Below are positions 1 through 9,019 of a DNA stretch of 64,000 nt, piece by piece. Position 1 is the stretch's first letter, and each line of letters starts with the position of its first letter. Position numbers and translations under genes: made by a program. A model generated the notes under the pieces. That model did no database searches, was not told the origin of the DNA, and saw only the letters and a list, made by a program, of their open reading frames with translations. Origin of the DNA: CAWGGS01 sp046704745 (GTDB taxonomy: Bacteria; Desulfobacterota; Desulfobulbia; Desulfobulbales; Desulfocapsaceae); assembly GCA_046704745.1 (NCBI GenBank), contig JBJKRL010000084.1, positions 17,118-81,117 of the forward strand, given 5' to 3'.

Positions 1-1935
1 AAATACAGCAAGTGGTGCTGCAATTATAAGAAGGAAAAAGAGAAAACTTCTTTTTGCCATAAGGCTGCGTCCTTTAAAAAGAAAGGCTATAAAGCCAATG
101 ACTCCAAGTGGTGTCAAGAGCAATACGATTTGCCATAACAGCCTCACAGTCGCAAATTCTCTGACCCCCTCAACCCGTCTTTCGCTTTGGAAGAGAAAAG
201 AGACCCAGTGATGCTGGACATTCCAGATGATATCCGGCGAGAAAATTATCAGGGCAATGACCACGGCAAGATAGGGCCAGGGGCTGATAAACCAGCGGCG
301 ACTCTTCGGATCTATCAGCATAAACAATAGAATCGCAGGTCCAAGTAGCGCCAGGGTATATTTGGAAAACATGCCGAGTCCGAGGAAGATACCCACTCCC
401 AGCCAAGCACGAGGTTTCGCCAATAAAAAGACTCGATAAAGAAAATAGATGACTGCCGACCAGCATGCCGTAAGCGGAGCATCAGGGGTCATAATCATTC
501 CAACGGCAAAAAAGAACGGGAGCACCGATAGCAGCATAACTGCTCGAAAGGCGGCAAGCCGGTCATAGAGAGACCGGGTCAGAGAATAGCAAAAACCCGC
601 CGTTATCAACCAGCATATAACTGCGCCTATCCTCACCCCGAACTCATGGGTCCCGAAGATCAGGGTGCCGATATGGTTTAAGATGGCCACCATGGGTGGA
701 TGATCAAGATACCCCATGGCCGGATGATTGCCATAGTTCCAGTAATAGGCTTCCTCTTCCAAAAGTGCCGGCAGTCCCAGATAAACGAGCCTGAGAACCA
801 ATGCAAAGATGACGACACCCCAGCAAAAGATCCGTTGGCTTACATCCTTGGACTGTCTGCCATCCGTAAAGACAAAGAACATCAAACCCAAAACGATCAG
901 AAGATTCGAGGTCAGGGAGACGAGGAGCATGGACAAGGCCAGCGGGCAACCAAGACTGAGCAAATCCCCCAGGATGCCACCGCGCAAAACCATCGCCAGC
1001 ATGATGATTACAATCACCCCGCCAATCTCTTTTAAATGCACTTTTTTTTGCGGGAAGGTCCAGTGGCAATGAATAACCGTTGTAGCAACGCAGGCGACAA
1101 GAAAGCTTGCCATATGGGCGGTTGAAATGGAGATGCCGTTTAGATAGAGAAGAAAAAATACAATTAGATCGGCAAGACCTCCTATGCAAAGCCCTGCCCA
1201 CAAACCTATTGCAAAAGACGGTGCAAGCCGGGCTCCACAGAGGCCTAAAACCTGGTGGAAATATTCGAAGATAATATTTCGGTTCATCTTCGATTTGCCC
1301 CTATAGCGATCATAAAAGGCGATAGGGACCTCAGCAACTCTGAGTTTTCCTTTTCCTGCCACTAATACCTCAAGACCGATCTTAAAGCCGCTTACCGCCT
1401 TGTCAAGGTCTGCAAGATACTGTCTTTTAACGGCAAAAAAGCCCGCCAATGGATCACGGGGGTCGGTCAAAATCCTGGCTGGAAGAGTTGCAAGTTTTGA
1501 GGCGATCTTACGGCTTACAGGCCAGTCGGGGGTTGAACCGCCCTTGGTATAACGGCTGCCGATGACCATATCATGGGTGTTTTCCAAGACAGGCCCAATG
1601 AGTTGGGGCACGATTTCCGGGGGATGGCTCAGATCTGCATCCATAACTACTACGACCTCCCCGCGAGCAGCTCTTGCTCCCTCGATTACTGCTCCGGCAA
1701 GACCTTCTTTTGTCTCTCGACAAATCAGTGTTACCGGGTATTCCGTCTCCCATGTCCGCACCTTTTCCCTGGTACCGTCGGTTGAACTGTCATCCACGAT
1801 GACGACTTCAAGCGACACGTCAGCCATCTTCTGCATATCAAAAATGCGGGTCAGAAGCGGATAGATGTTTTCCGCCTCGTTGAGCGTTGGAATGACGATG
1901 GATACTTGGGGCGGCTTTAACTGATGCTGGTTCAT
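1..1935 (-). CDS. Fused polyprenyl-phosphate glycosyltransferase (GT2)-GtrA-GT39 membrane protein, partial
   Basis: The minus-strand frame is open from an ATG at 1935 to the window edge (645 codons, no stop), so the C-terminus is missing. The first ~225 residues are a GT2 domain of the dolichol-phosphate mannose synthase type, with IVIPTLNEAENI near the start and a D-A-D metal motif followed by LSHPPE. About 120 residues of hydrophobic GtrA-like sequence follow. The rest is a GT39/ArnT-like glycosyltransferase with the motif GYLDHPPMVA and several membrane helices. Known families suggest that the GT2 part loads a sugar onto undecaprenyl phosphate and the GT39 part transfers it to an acceptor outside the inner membrane; the acceptor cannot be told. 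The three-domain fusion is read directly and continuity was checked by translating several segments. Confidence 0.85.
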   Translation of the reverse strand, partial: MNQHQLKPPQVSIVIPTLNEAENIYPLLTRIFDMQKMADVSLEVVIVDDSSTDGTREKVRTWETEYPVTLICRETKEGLAGAVIEGARAARGEVVVVMDADLSHPPEIVPQLIGPVLENTHDMVIGSRYTKGGSTPDWPVSRKIASKLATLPARILTDPRDPLAGFFAVKRQYLADLDKAVSGFKIGLEVLVAGKGKLRVAEVPIAFYDRYRGKSKMNRNIIFEYFHQVLGLCGARLAPSFAIGLWAGLCIGGLADLIVFFLLYLNGISISTAHMASFLVACVATTVIHCHWTFPQKKVHLKEIGGVIVIIMLAMVLRGGILGDLLSLGCPLALSMLLVSLTSNLLIVLGLMFFVFTDGRQSKDVSQRIFCWGVVIFALVLRLVYLGLPALLEEEAYYWNYGNHPAMGYLDHPPMVAILNHIGTLIFGTHEFGVRIGAVICWLITAGFCYSLTRSLYDRLAAFRAVMLLSVLPFFFAVGMIMTPDAPLTACWSAVIYFLYRVFLLAKPRAWLGVGIFLGLGMFSKYTLALLGPAILLFMLIDPKSRRWFISPWPYLAVVIALIIFSPDIIWNVQHHWVSFLFQSERRVEGVREFATVRLLWQIVLLLTPLGVIGFIAFLFKGRSLMAKRSFLFFLLIIAAPLAVF

Positions 1936-2226
1936 TTTATGCCGTGATGTGACTAGTGAGATATATCTAAGTAAAATCCTACAACAAAAAAAATACGGTC
2001 AAAATCTATAGCTTCTTTTCTTTCCTCTGTCAACAAACCCTTCCTGGAAGATAAAAGGTAAACCTGTATTTCATTTTCACCAAGTATTTATCATGTTAAC
2101 CTGTAGACTACTGAAATGTTTCATGGTACAGTTCCGGTAATCAACTACGATATCTTTCAATCTTGCAGACAAGAATAAAATCCTCTTGTTCTTCCAAAGC
2201 CCCAACCAAAACTTCAAGGGTTAAAT
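1936..2226. other. Divergent intergenic region before proC
   Basis: An AT-rich spacer between the leftward glycosyltransferase and rightward proC. I see no convincing ORF or RNA. An AAGGG ribosome-binding-like stretch lies just before the proC ATG. Confidence 0.5.
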
Positions 2227-3036
2227 ATGGCTGATAAAATCGGTTTCATCGGCGGCGGTCAGATGGGAGAGGCCCTCATCAAAGGGCTCTTAAAGGCAAA
2301 CCTGTACCAAAAGCAGACCATCATTATCGCCGAATCTCATCCATCCAGAAGAGACTATCTTAAAACCACATATAAAATTGATACGTATGAATCCTCACAG
2401 CCTGTCTGGGAGTCCTGTAAGACCGTGATCCTTGCCGTCAAACCTCAGATTATGCCTGAGGTGCTCTTAATGGCCAAAAAATTTATAAAGGATGACCATT
2501 TGCTCATAACCATTGCTGCAGGTCTTCCCATTGCCAGCTACGAACAATTGCTCGGCGAAAGAAAACACAAGATAATTAGAGTAATGCCCAACACTTGTGC
2601 ACTCGTTCTACAAGGGGCATCCGCCATTTGCTGCAATGCCCAGGTAAATCAAGACGATCTGCAAAAGGCTTCTGCCATATTCAATGCGGTTGGAAAATCA
2701 GTACTTTTGGACGAGAAGTATCTCGATGCGGTGACAGGACTCAGCGGCTCCGGACCTGCCTATGTCTTCACCTTTATCGATGCCTTGATAGATGCCGGTT
2801 TAAAGACGGGACTTTCTCGAGATGTCTCAGAAACGCTCGCTGTTCAAACAGTTTTAGGCTCGGTTGGTCTCATGTTGGAATCAAAGGAGCATCCTGCTGT
2901 GTTACGTTCAAAGGTGACCTCTCCCGGAGGAACCACCATAGCGGGACTCCATGTCCTTGAAAAAGCAGGATTTCGTGGAATCATTATGGACGCCGTCCAA
3001 ACAGCTGCCAACCGTGCAACCGAATTGGGCAAATAA
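2227..3036 (+). CDS. proC: Pyrroline-5-carboxylate reductase
   Basis: Catalyses the last step of proline synthesis, reducing 1-pyrroline-5-carboxylate with NAD(P)H in the cytoplasm. At 269 aa it has the usual family length. The N-terminal Rossmann fold carries GFIGGGQMGEAL at residues 6-17, the middle has VKPQ, and the C-terminal dimerisation/active-site domain has LSGSGPAYVF near residue 172 and SPGGTTIAGL later. The ATG follows AAGGG at close spacing. It ends 3 bases before nadK, so the two are probably one transcription unit; the functional pairing of proline synthesis and NADP supply is an inference. Confidence 0.96.
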   Translation: MADKIGFIGGGQMGEALIKGLLKANLYQKQTIIIAESHPSRRDYLKTTYKIDTYESSQPVWESCKTVILAVKPQIMPEVLLMAKKFIKDDHLLITIAAGLPIASYEQLLGERKHKIIRVMPNTCALVLQGASAICCNAQVNQDDLQKASAIFNAVGKSVLLDEKYLDAVTGLSGSGPAYVFTFIDALIDAGLKTGLSRDVSETLAVQTVLGSVGLMLESKEHPAVLRSKVTSPGGTTIAGLHVLEKAGFRGIIMDAVQTAANRATELGK

Positions 3037-3039
3037 AAA

Positions 3040-3906
3040 ATGAAAACCATGGTATCTCAGTTTCGCACTGTTTCCGGCTTCTCCATAAAGTCCGCAGGAA
3101 TCATAACAAAAAAAGGAGATGGCCCGGCAATACTTTTTGCCGATAAGCTGGGACAAATGCTTAAGAAAAAAGGAATAGACTTTTCGCTTAATCAAATCTC
3201 CCGGCATATGGATATCCTCATTATTCTTGGAGGTGACGGAACGCTTTTACATATCGCGACAGAGGCTGCACGTCACTCAATTCCGGTTATAGGCATCAAT
3301 CTCGGACATCTTGGCTTTCTCACCGAACTCACCCCGGATGAAGCGGAAGAAGCCCTAGAACGCATCATACGGGGTACCATGGTCGTCGAAAACCGCCTGA
3401 TGTTGAAAGCAGGACTCATTAAGGACGGCAAAAATCAAGGGTATCGTTATGCATTAAACGATGTCGTCATCAACAAAAATTCCCTGGATAGGGTTCTGCA
3501 CCTTCGAGCTCAGGCAGATGAGGAATTTATTACCACCTATAAGGCTGATGGTTTGATAATCTCCACACCAACCGGTTCTACAGCCTATAATCTTTCAGCC
3601 GGAGGTCCCCTCGTCTACCCCGGCCTTGCCTCCATCCTGGTGACGCCAATCTGTCCGTTCATGCTCAGTTCGAGACCTGTCCTCCTCCCGGCGGATATCA
3701 CAATTTCTGTCAGGTTTGACACACACGATGATTCAGAGGCCAATATCATCATCGACGGCCAGGCCAGCTGGAAGCTCAAGAGGAACGATTTGCTTGAAAT
3801 CGGACCGGCGGAGCACCCCCTTCAGCTGATTGTATCTCCCCACAAAGACTATTTCGCCATTCTTCGCAACAAACTCAGATGGGGAATTCAGGAGACAGGA
3901 AAATAA
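3040..3906 (+). CDS. nadK: NAD kinase
   Basis: Phosphorylates NAD to NADP using ATP or polyphosphate. The 288-residue protein has the diagnostic GGDGTLL at residues 64-70, NLGHLGFLTE shortly after, and the C-terminal GSTAYNLSAGGP nucleotide-binding motif. It starts 3 bases after proC and is almost certainly co-transcribed and perhaps translationally coupled. It converges with the sigma-54 regulator gene, whose stop is only 7 bases away, with no obvious strong terminator between them. Two in-frame ATGs (codons 1 and 4) are possible starts. Confidence 0.96.
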   Translation: MKTMVSQFRTVSGFSIKSAGIITKKGDGPAILFADKLGQMLKKKGIDFSLNQISRHMDILIILGGDGTLLHIATEAARHSIPVIGINLGHLGFLTELTPDEAEEALERIIRGTMVVENRLMLKAGLIKDGKNQGYRYALNDVVINKNSLDRVLHLRAQADEEFITTYKADGLIISTPTGSTAYNLSAGGPLVYPGLASILVTPICPFMLSSRPVLLPADITISVRFDTHDDSEANIIIDGQASWKLKRNDLLEIGPAEHPLQLIVSPHKDYFAILRNKLRWGIQETGK

Positions 3907-3912
3907 CACGGT

Positions 3913-5325
3913 TCATTTTTTCTTCTTTATCCTGTACTTTTTCATTTTATACTGTAGAAGACTTTTCGTGATTCCCAATTTTTCAGCCGCCCGGGACTGA
4001 ACATGGCCGGTGTCCTCTAATGCCTGTTTCAACATCTTCTCCTCTATGGCATAGAGGACATCGTTGAGTCCGACGGAATCGGGAATGAGCTGGCTGAGAT
4101 CCATTTCCTGACTCCAAGATGCCTGGTTGCCCAGATCCACCGATTCTGGTTGGACATCTTCCGGTTGGATGCAGTCCTCATCACAGAGAATAGCAGCCCG
4201 TTCTATTGTATTTTCCAATTCTCTGATATTGCCCTCCCAGGGAAGGGTCATCAGCAAACGGACAGCCTCATGGGAGATCTTAAGCTCATTTTTCCCTAAT
4301 TTATCGGCAAATTTCTGGACAAAAAAGGCAACAAGCAATGGCATGTCATCCATCCGCTCGCGCAATGCCGGCAAAGCCACATGGATGACATTTAGTCGAT
4401 AGAAAAGATCTTCGCGGAAACGGCCCATACCCACTTCCTCCTTCAGATCCTTATTGGAGGCACTGATGATCCTGACATCCACCTTAAGGGTCTTTGTTCC
4501 CCCTACCCTTTCAAAACTCTTTTCCTGGAGAACCCGAAGCAATTTAGCCTGAAGAGCCAATGGGATTTCGCCCACCTCATCGAGGAAGATCGTACCCTGA
4601 TCGGCCAGTTCAAATCTTCCTTTGCGCATGCCTACTGCCCCTGTAAAAGCACCCTTCTCGTGGCCGAAAAGTTCACTTTCAAGCAGGTTCTCGGCCAAAG
4701 CAGCACAATTCACGGGTATAAACGGAAACGGTTCCCTGGGGCTGTTAAGATGAATTGCCTTAGCCACCAGCTCTTTTCCCGTTCCGCTTTCACCGGAAAT
4801 CAACACCGAGGCAGGTGTGGGGGCAACCTTTTCTATCAATTCATAGATCTGCTGCATTCGTGGATTTTTCCCCACCATTCCACTGAAATCTGAGCGTGAA
4901 TGGATCTCTTTTCTCAGCCTGGTGTTTTCCTTTATAAGAGCATAGTGCCGTACTGCCTTGTTAATATTGATTATGAGTTCATCATTGGAAAACGGTTTGG
5001 CCAGATAGCTGAAGGCACCGGCCTGCATGGCCGTCACCGCCTTTTCTACTTCAGCATAAGCTGTTATCATAATTACAGGAATTTCACTTTCCTTCTTCTT
5101 TATCTCCTGGAGAAACTGCAGTCCGTCCATTTCTGGCATCTGCATATCGGTAATTATCAGGTCTAAATCGACTTCTTTGAAAACCTCAAGTCCCTCTTTG
5201 CCCGAGGAGGCTGTAAATATCTCAAAACCCTCATCGCGGAGGAGTTCAGATAACACAACCAGATAATTGGGTTCATCATCAACAACTAGAATTGAATGCA
5301 AACTCATATTGTCTCTTCTCATCAA
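3913..5325 (-). CDS. Sigma-54-dependent response regulator (NtrC family)
   Basis: A transcriptional activator for sigma-54 promoters, 470 aa. It has an N-terminal receiver domain with phospho-acceptor Asp60 in LIITDMQMPEMDG, a central AAA+ domain with Walker A GESGTGKE (178-185), GAFTGA (225-230, the sigma-54 contact loop) and Walker B TIFLDE (245-250), and a C-terminal Fis-type helix-turn-helix (SRAAEKLGITKSLLQYKMKK). Its ATG overlaps the TGA of the upstream PHP gene as ATGA, which supports coupling and this start. No cognate histidine kinase lies beside it, so the signal is unknown. Confidence 0.93.
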   Translation of the reverse strand: MMRRDNMSLHSILVVDDEPNYLVVLSELLRDEGFEIFTASSGKEGLEVFKEVDLDLIITDMQMPEMDGLQFLQEIKKKESEIPVIMITAYAEVEKAVTAMQAGAFSYLAKPFSNDELIININKAVRHYALIKENTRLRKEIHSRSDFSGMVGKNPRMQQIYELIEKVAPTPASVLISGESGTGKELVAKAIHLNSPREPFPFIPVNCAALAENLLESELFGHEKGAFTGAVGMRKGRFELADQGTIFLDEVGEIPLALQAKLLRVLQEKSFERVGGTKTLKVDVRIISASNKDLKEEVGMGRFREDLFYRLNVIHVALPALRERMDDMPLLVAFFVQKFADKLGKNELKISHEAVRLLMTLPWEGNIRELENTIERAAILCDEDCIQPEDVQPESVDLGNQASWSQEMDLSQLIPDSVGLNDVLYAIEEKMLKQALEDTGHVQSRAAEKLGITKSLLQYKMKKYRIKKKK

Positions 5326-6173
5326 TGATTTTTCTTTTCCAAAATCCTCTCCCGCAGGGTGTCGATAAGCCTGTACGGAACAGTAACTTTTTTACCTCCG
5401 GCAAGATGTGATCCCGGTCTGATATCTCCATGATAATCACTTCCACCGGTATACAAAAGTTGATATCTATCGGCCACCAATCTGATTTTCTTTCGGTGAC
5501 CTGCAGACTGCGTAGGATAAAAGAGCTCAACTCCATCAAGACCACACTCGACAAGCTGGGCCAACAAAGTGGGGAGAAATTTCAGGCTTGGATCAATCTG
5601 AACAGGATGGGCAAGTACTGCTACACCTCCTGCCTTTTTGATCATGCCGATGGCATCCTTTGCACTATAGACAAATCTGGAAAAATAAGCAGGCCCTCCC
5701 TTCTTTAGAAATCTATCAAATGCCTCTGCGCCATTCTTTACTATACCATGGGCCATAAGGACTTTTGCAATATGAGGACGCCCAGTTTGACCGACATTTG
5801 AAATCCGCTTTACTTCTTCAATAGTTACCCGATATCCCATCTCTTGTATTTTGGCAACTATTTTAAGATTCCGTTCCTCACGGGCGTTTTGCAATTTGTA
5901 AAGACATGCGGATAGGTCCTGATCATTTTCATTCATGCCGTATCCGAGAATATGTAAATAATACGAATTGTGTGTCACGCTGAGTTCAATCCCGGGTATA
6001 ACCTCCATTCCCAAAGTTACCCCGGCCTCAAGAGCCTCTCGAGTTCCGTCCATCGTATCGTGATCGGTTATGGAAACTGCTCGAAGTCTTTTTCTTACAG
6101 CAAGACGTATCAGTTCAGTCGGAGTATCTGACCCGTCTGAAAATACGGAATGAATATGGAGATCTATTGACAT
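5322..6173 (-). CDS. PHP-domain metal-dependent phosphoesterase (TrpH/RNase AM-like)
   Basis: A 283-residue PHP-superfamily hydrolase. Metal-binding motifs include DLHIHSVFSDGS at the N-terminus, ITDHDTMDG, GIELSVTH and a late HxD (SDYHGD). Related proteins such as YciV/TrpH are 3',5'-nucleotide phosphatases or 5'-3' exoribonucleases; that role here is by family only. The start at 6173 is preferred over an upstream in-frame ATG at 6218 because it follows GAAGAGA at good spacing and begins directly with the metal motif. It overlaps the regulator gene by 4 bases. Confidence 0.85.
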   Translation of the reverse strand: MSIDLHIHSVFSDGSDTPTELIRLAVRKRLRAVSITDHDTMDGTREALEAGVTLGMEVIPGIELSVTHNSYYLHILGYGMNENDQDLSACLYKLQNAREERNLKIVAKIQEMGYRVTIEEVKRISNVGQTGRPHIAKVLMAHGIVKNGAEAFDRFLKKGGPAYFSRFVYSAKDAIGMIKKAGGVAVLAHPVQIDPSLKFLPTLLAQLVECGLDGVELFYPTQSAGHRKKIRLVADRYQLLYTGGSDYHGDIRPGSHLAGGKKVTVPYRLIDTLRERILEKKNH

Positions 6174-6530
6174 TGGTCTCTTCTTTATCTGCCCGGAGTT
6201 CACAAAATACAGTGTCAATTTGTTTGCACTTCAGAAAATACAAGCCATTGCAAAAAAGAAGCAACTGCGCCTACAAATTTGCACAGGTATCACCAAAGGT
6301 GCCCAGAAACAGATTAGCACCCTTCGGGCATAAACACCCTTCGGGCATAAACACCCTTCGGGTATGAAATTCGACTTCGGATGTTCTTGGAGTATCAGTC
6401 CAGGCAATGGTATTTTTCCATGTTAAAACAATTTTTTTATCCCTATCCTACAACTTTTTTCTTCAGATTGCCGGTTTTTATCCGATAAAGTCTGCAAAGT
6501 CGTTGATACTTTCCACTCGGAGTTTACTCT
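6174..6530. other. Divergent intergenic region, 357 bp
   Basis: Separates the leftward PHP gene from the rightward lipoprotein gene. It contains a three-unit 17-bp tandem repeat (6318-6368) and otherwise no credible gene. Promoters for both directions are expected here but none stood out. Confidence 0.5.
6318..6368. repeat. Three tandem 17-bp units with TTCG mini-hairpins
   Basis: The unit CACCCTTCGGGCATAAA occurs at 6318-6334 and 6335-6351 exactly, and at 6352-6368 with two changes and two bases fewer matching at the end. Each unit contains CCTTCGG, able to form a C(UUCG)G tetraloop in RNA. It lies about 160 bp before the lipoprotein start. The function is unknown. Confidence 0.8.
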
Positions 6531-7328
6531 ATGCGTATATACATCTTGGTGATCCTCAGCCTCTTTCTTTCCGTTAGTTGCAGCCGAATTCCGGAACCGG
6601 CAGGGTTTGAATACAGTTCGCAAAGTAAGCTGCAGGCCGCCCATCATTGGGATGTCCTGGCAAAAGATATTGCCTACCAAATCAACAATGAACTCTTAAA
6701 GGACAATTTTCTGGACACCTCGGTCTACGTCCAAAAGACCTGCGGATCAGATGATGCGCCATGCAAACAAAACGTAACCACCCAATTCGATGAAGCCTTT
6801 CATGATCTTCTGGTCACCGAATTGGTACATCTGGGAATTCCCGTGAACGTTAGACCGCAATGGGGGACTATTACCGTTAACTATAAGGTTCAAACCGTTT
6901 ATCACCAAACCGATCGATTACGAACACTTGCCCCCGGCACTATTACTGGTCTCACCGCTGCAGTCGTAGTCTTAAGAAATGCACCAAGTGAGATACTTGC
7001 CATAGCAACCGCAGGTGCCGTTGATCTGGCTAATTCAATGTACGTCAGGCAGGGTCACTATGAGGTAATTATTACTACATCCATGGTCAATATGAAGCAG
7101 TATCTGTTTAGATCCTCCAACATTTACTACATCAATGACAAAGACTTCTGGCATTATCAGTCAAATAACACGGGAAAGGCAAAAACAATCCAATTGACTG
7201 ATTCAGATACCGCCCCTGAAAAAGCGCTTTGGGATTCCCAAACTATGGAGCATCCGGCTCCGAAAGCTCCTCCGCCATCGAAAAAACCAGGGGATAAAAC
7301 TCTTCCTAAACCAATCAGAGACATATGA
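6531..7328 (+). CDS. Hypothetical lipoprotein, envelope, in tandem with FlgO-like protein
   Basis: A 265-residue protein with a short signal peptide and lipobox LSVSC (lipidated Cys17), so probably anchored in the outer membrane. The mature part has several potential beta strands and a proline/lysine-rich C-terminal tail (APKAPPPSKKPG). I do not recognise the family. The next gene starts inside its last codons (7325 against stop 7328), giving an ATGA overlap and strong coupling to an FlgO-like lipoprotein. A shared role in an outer-membrane assembly is an inference from this coupling. Confidence 0.75.
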   Translation: MRIYILVILSLFLSVSCSRIPEPAGFEYSSQSKLQAAHHWDVLAKDIAYQINNELLKDNFLDTSVYVQKTCGSDDAPCKQNVTTQFDEAFHDLLVTELVHLGIPVNVRPQWGTITVNYKVQTVYHQTDRLRTLAPGTITGLTAAVVVLRNAPSEILAIATAGAVDLANSMYVRQGHYEVIITTSMVNMKQYLFRSSNIYYINDKDFWHYQSNNTGKAKTIQLTDSDTAPEKALWDSQTMEHPAPKAPPPSKKPGDKTLPKPIRDI

Positions 7329-7942
7329 AAAAATATCTCCTCTTCGCCCTTATTGTTTCTGTCCTTTTTTCGGGATGCACGAACTTCAACGGAACCAGAT
7401 TAGAAGGTCTTTTAGGCGCAGACGAAAATCTTGTGCCCTATTCGTATCAGATCGCACAAGATCTTGAAGAAACTGCCGTACCAGCGCTCATTCCCAGGAG
7501 TCCTGATCAACCCTTGCTGGTAACGACCTTTGTAGATAATAACGACTTGAACCAAACATCGCGTTTCGGAAGAATTTTGCAGCAGAATATCGCCTCACGA
7601 TTTGTCCAGATGGGTTATACCGTCCGGGAAATCAAAATGAGAAAAAACCTGCTCATCAGACAGAGATCAGGAGAAATTTTTCTTTCCCGGGACATAAAAG
7701 AAATCAACCCGTCGGTATCGGCACAAGCAGTACTGGTCGGCACCTACTCTGTTACAAACAGAATAATGTACATTTCAGCCCGCCTGATCAATCCTGAAAC
7801 CTCGACAATTATCTCATCGTCCGATTATCATCTGGTCATGGACAAGAATGTTCTGGCCATGTTTGGTCTGGAAATGGCCCAAGACGATTCAACTACTATT
7901 GAACCTCCGAAGGAATCACTTATCAATAAGATATTCTATTAA
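7325..7942 (+). CDS. FlgO-family outer-membrane lipoprotein
   Basis: 205 aa with a signal peptide and lipobox LFSGC (Cys18). The body has the alternating pattern of the FlgO domain: LLVTTFVDNNDLNQTSRFGR, then IASRFVQMGYTV and, near the C-terminus, AVLVGTYSVTNRIMYISARL. FlgO proteins are outer-membrane lipoproteins linked in Vibrio to flagellar stability, but many homologues lie outside flagellar loci, as here. The gene overlaps the preceding lipoprotein by 4 bases. The stop is 15 bases from the convergent Crp/Fnr gene. Confidence 0.75.
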   Translation: MKKYLLFALIVSVLFSGCTNFNGTRLEGLLGADENLVPYSYQIAQDLEETAVPALIPRSPDQPLLVTTFVDNNDLNQTSRFGRILQQNIASRFVQMGYTVREIKMRKNLLIRQRSGEIFLSRDIKEINPSVSAQAVLVGTYSVTNRIMYISARLINPETSTIISSSDYHLVMDKNVLAMFGLEMAQDDSTTIEPPKESLINKIFY

Positions 7943-7956
7943 CTATCCTGGTGGGT

Positions 7957-8628
7957 TCAACGATCAGTTAATCCCTGTACATCCAAAATGCGAATTGTCC
8001 TTCCATCCACCTCAATCAGACCTTCCTCGGTCATTTTGGCAAATATTCTGGAAAGTGTCTCCGGGATTGTTCCCAACAGGCTTGCCAACTGTCCTTTGGA
8101 GATCTCCAACTCAACCTTTTTGTCGTTCTTTTGCTCTCCCATTAGATAGAGTAGATAATCGGCCAACCTGGCCGGGACCTCTTTTAATGAGAGATTTTCA
8201 ATCTGGGTGGCGAACCGTCGAAGTCGCATGGATAGAACAGCAAGCATATTCAAGGCGATCGAAGGTGTTTCATGAACTAGCTGGATAAATCTATCCCGAG
8301 GGAGAAAGAGCAGGTTCGAGCGCATGAGTGCTTCAGCTGTTGCCGGAAAAGGCTGCCCATGAAAAATAGGGACTTCGCCAATTGGCTCCCCAGGCCCGAA
8401 TATGTGCAGAATCTGCTCCTTTCCTGAAAGAGACATTTTGTAAATCTTTACCTTCCCTGTCTCAACAATATAGAAACCCGCCCCTTTATCCCCCTCGAAA
8501 AAGATAGTCTCACCGCGATTAAATTTTTTAACCACGATGATCTTAATAATTCTTTCAACCTGCTCAGGGGGAAGTCCATTAAACAGAGGACTGGCATGAA
8601 TAGTCTCTTTAATCTTGGAATCATCCAT
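7957..8628 (-). CDS. Crp/Fnr-family transcriptional regulator
   Basis: 223 aa: an N-terminal cyclic-nucleotide-binding-type beta barrel (about 15-130), a dimerisation helix, and a C-terminal winged helix. The recognition helix reads PETLSRIFAKM, so the base-contacting residues are E190, S193 and R194, the E-xx-SR pattern of FNR/DNR proteins that bind TTGAY-N4-RTCAA. There is no N-terminal cysteine cluster, so it is not an iron-sulfur FNR; a DNR-like haem/NO or other effector is possible. A matching DNA box occurs upstream of asrA (59146-59159), which makes this gene a candidate regulator of that operon (inference). Confidence 0.9.
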   Translation of the reverse strand: MDDSKIKETIHASPLFNGLPPEQVERIIKIIVVKKFNRGETIFFEGDKGAGFYIVETGKVKIYKMSLSGKEQILHIFGPGEPIGEVPIFHGQPFPATAEALMRSNLLFLPRDRFIQLVHETPSIALNMLAVLSMRLRRFATQIENLSLKEVPARLADYLLYLMGEQKNDKKVELEISKGQLASLLGTIPETLSRIFAKMTEEGLIEVDGRTIRILDVQGLTDR

Positions 8629-9019
8629 TTCTTGTTATACCGTATGGTTATTATCAATGAAAACGGTCTCATTGTAGGCTCATCTTAGCCCAGATTTCCA
8701 GCCCGGGAAGTGATGGACTTTGCCTGGTTGTTGCTTTTAGCTTTACCGCTGATATATCTTTTTTTAAAAAAAATCATATTTTATACAACTCCTCTGCAAT
8801 CAATACGACATATATATCTTACATAAAATAATCTTCAACAGCGTTCTTTAGTTTTTCGACCTGTTTCGCATCCGGTTGCCATACAGTGGGGGATAGTTCG
8901 ACAAACGTTTTTATATTCTTGATGAATACTATATTTACTTCCATGTCCATTGTAGATATTATTTTCAACTCAAGTTTTTTCCATCTCAACAAATAATTTA
9001 TTTCAGGAATACATCTCTT
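8629..9019. other. AT-rich intergenic region, 391 bp
   Basis: Lies between the leftward Crp/Fnr gene and rightward sppA. It contains T/A runs around 8755-8785 and a possible 43-codon leftward ORF at 8819-8950. No RNA gene was recognised. Confidence 0.5.
8819..8950 (-). CDS. Possible small protein, 43 aa
   Basis: A minus-strand ORF from ATG 8950 to TAA 8819, with a second ATG two codons in. The product begins MDMEVNIVFIKNIKTFVEL and includes PTVWQPDAKQVEKLKNAV. The amphipathic C-terminal half looks protein-like, with charged and hydrophobic residues well mixed. The ribosome-binding site is weak. It lies divergently from sppA and upstream of the Crp/Fnr gene. No family is recognised; a chance ORF cannot be excluded. 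Confidence 0.35.
   Translation of the reverse strand: MDMEVNIVFIKNIKTFVELSPTVWQPDAKQVEKLKNAVEDYFM

Noticed and set aside
6318..6368. Possible CRISPR array
   Set aside because: Units are directly adjacent with no spacers and are only 17 bp.
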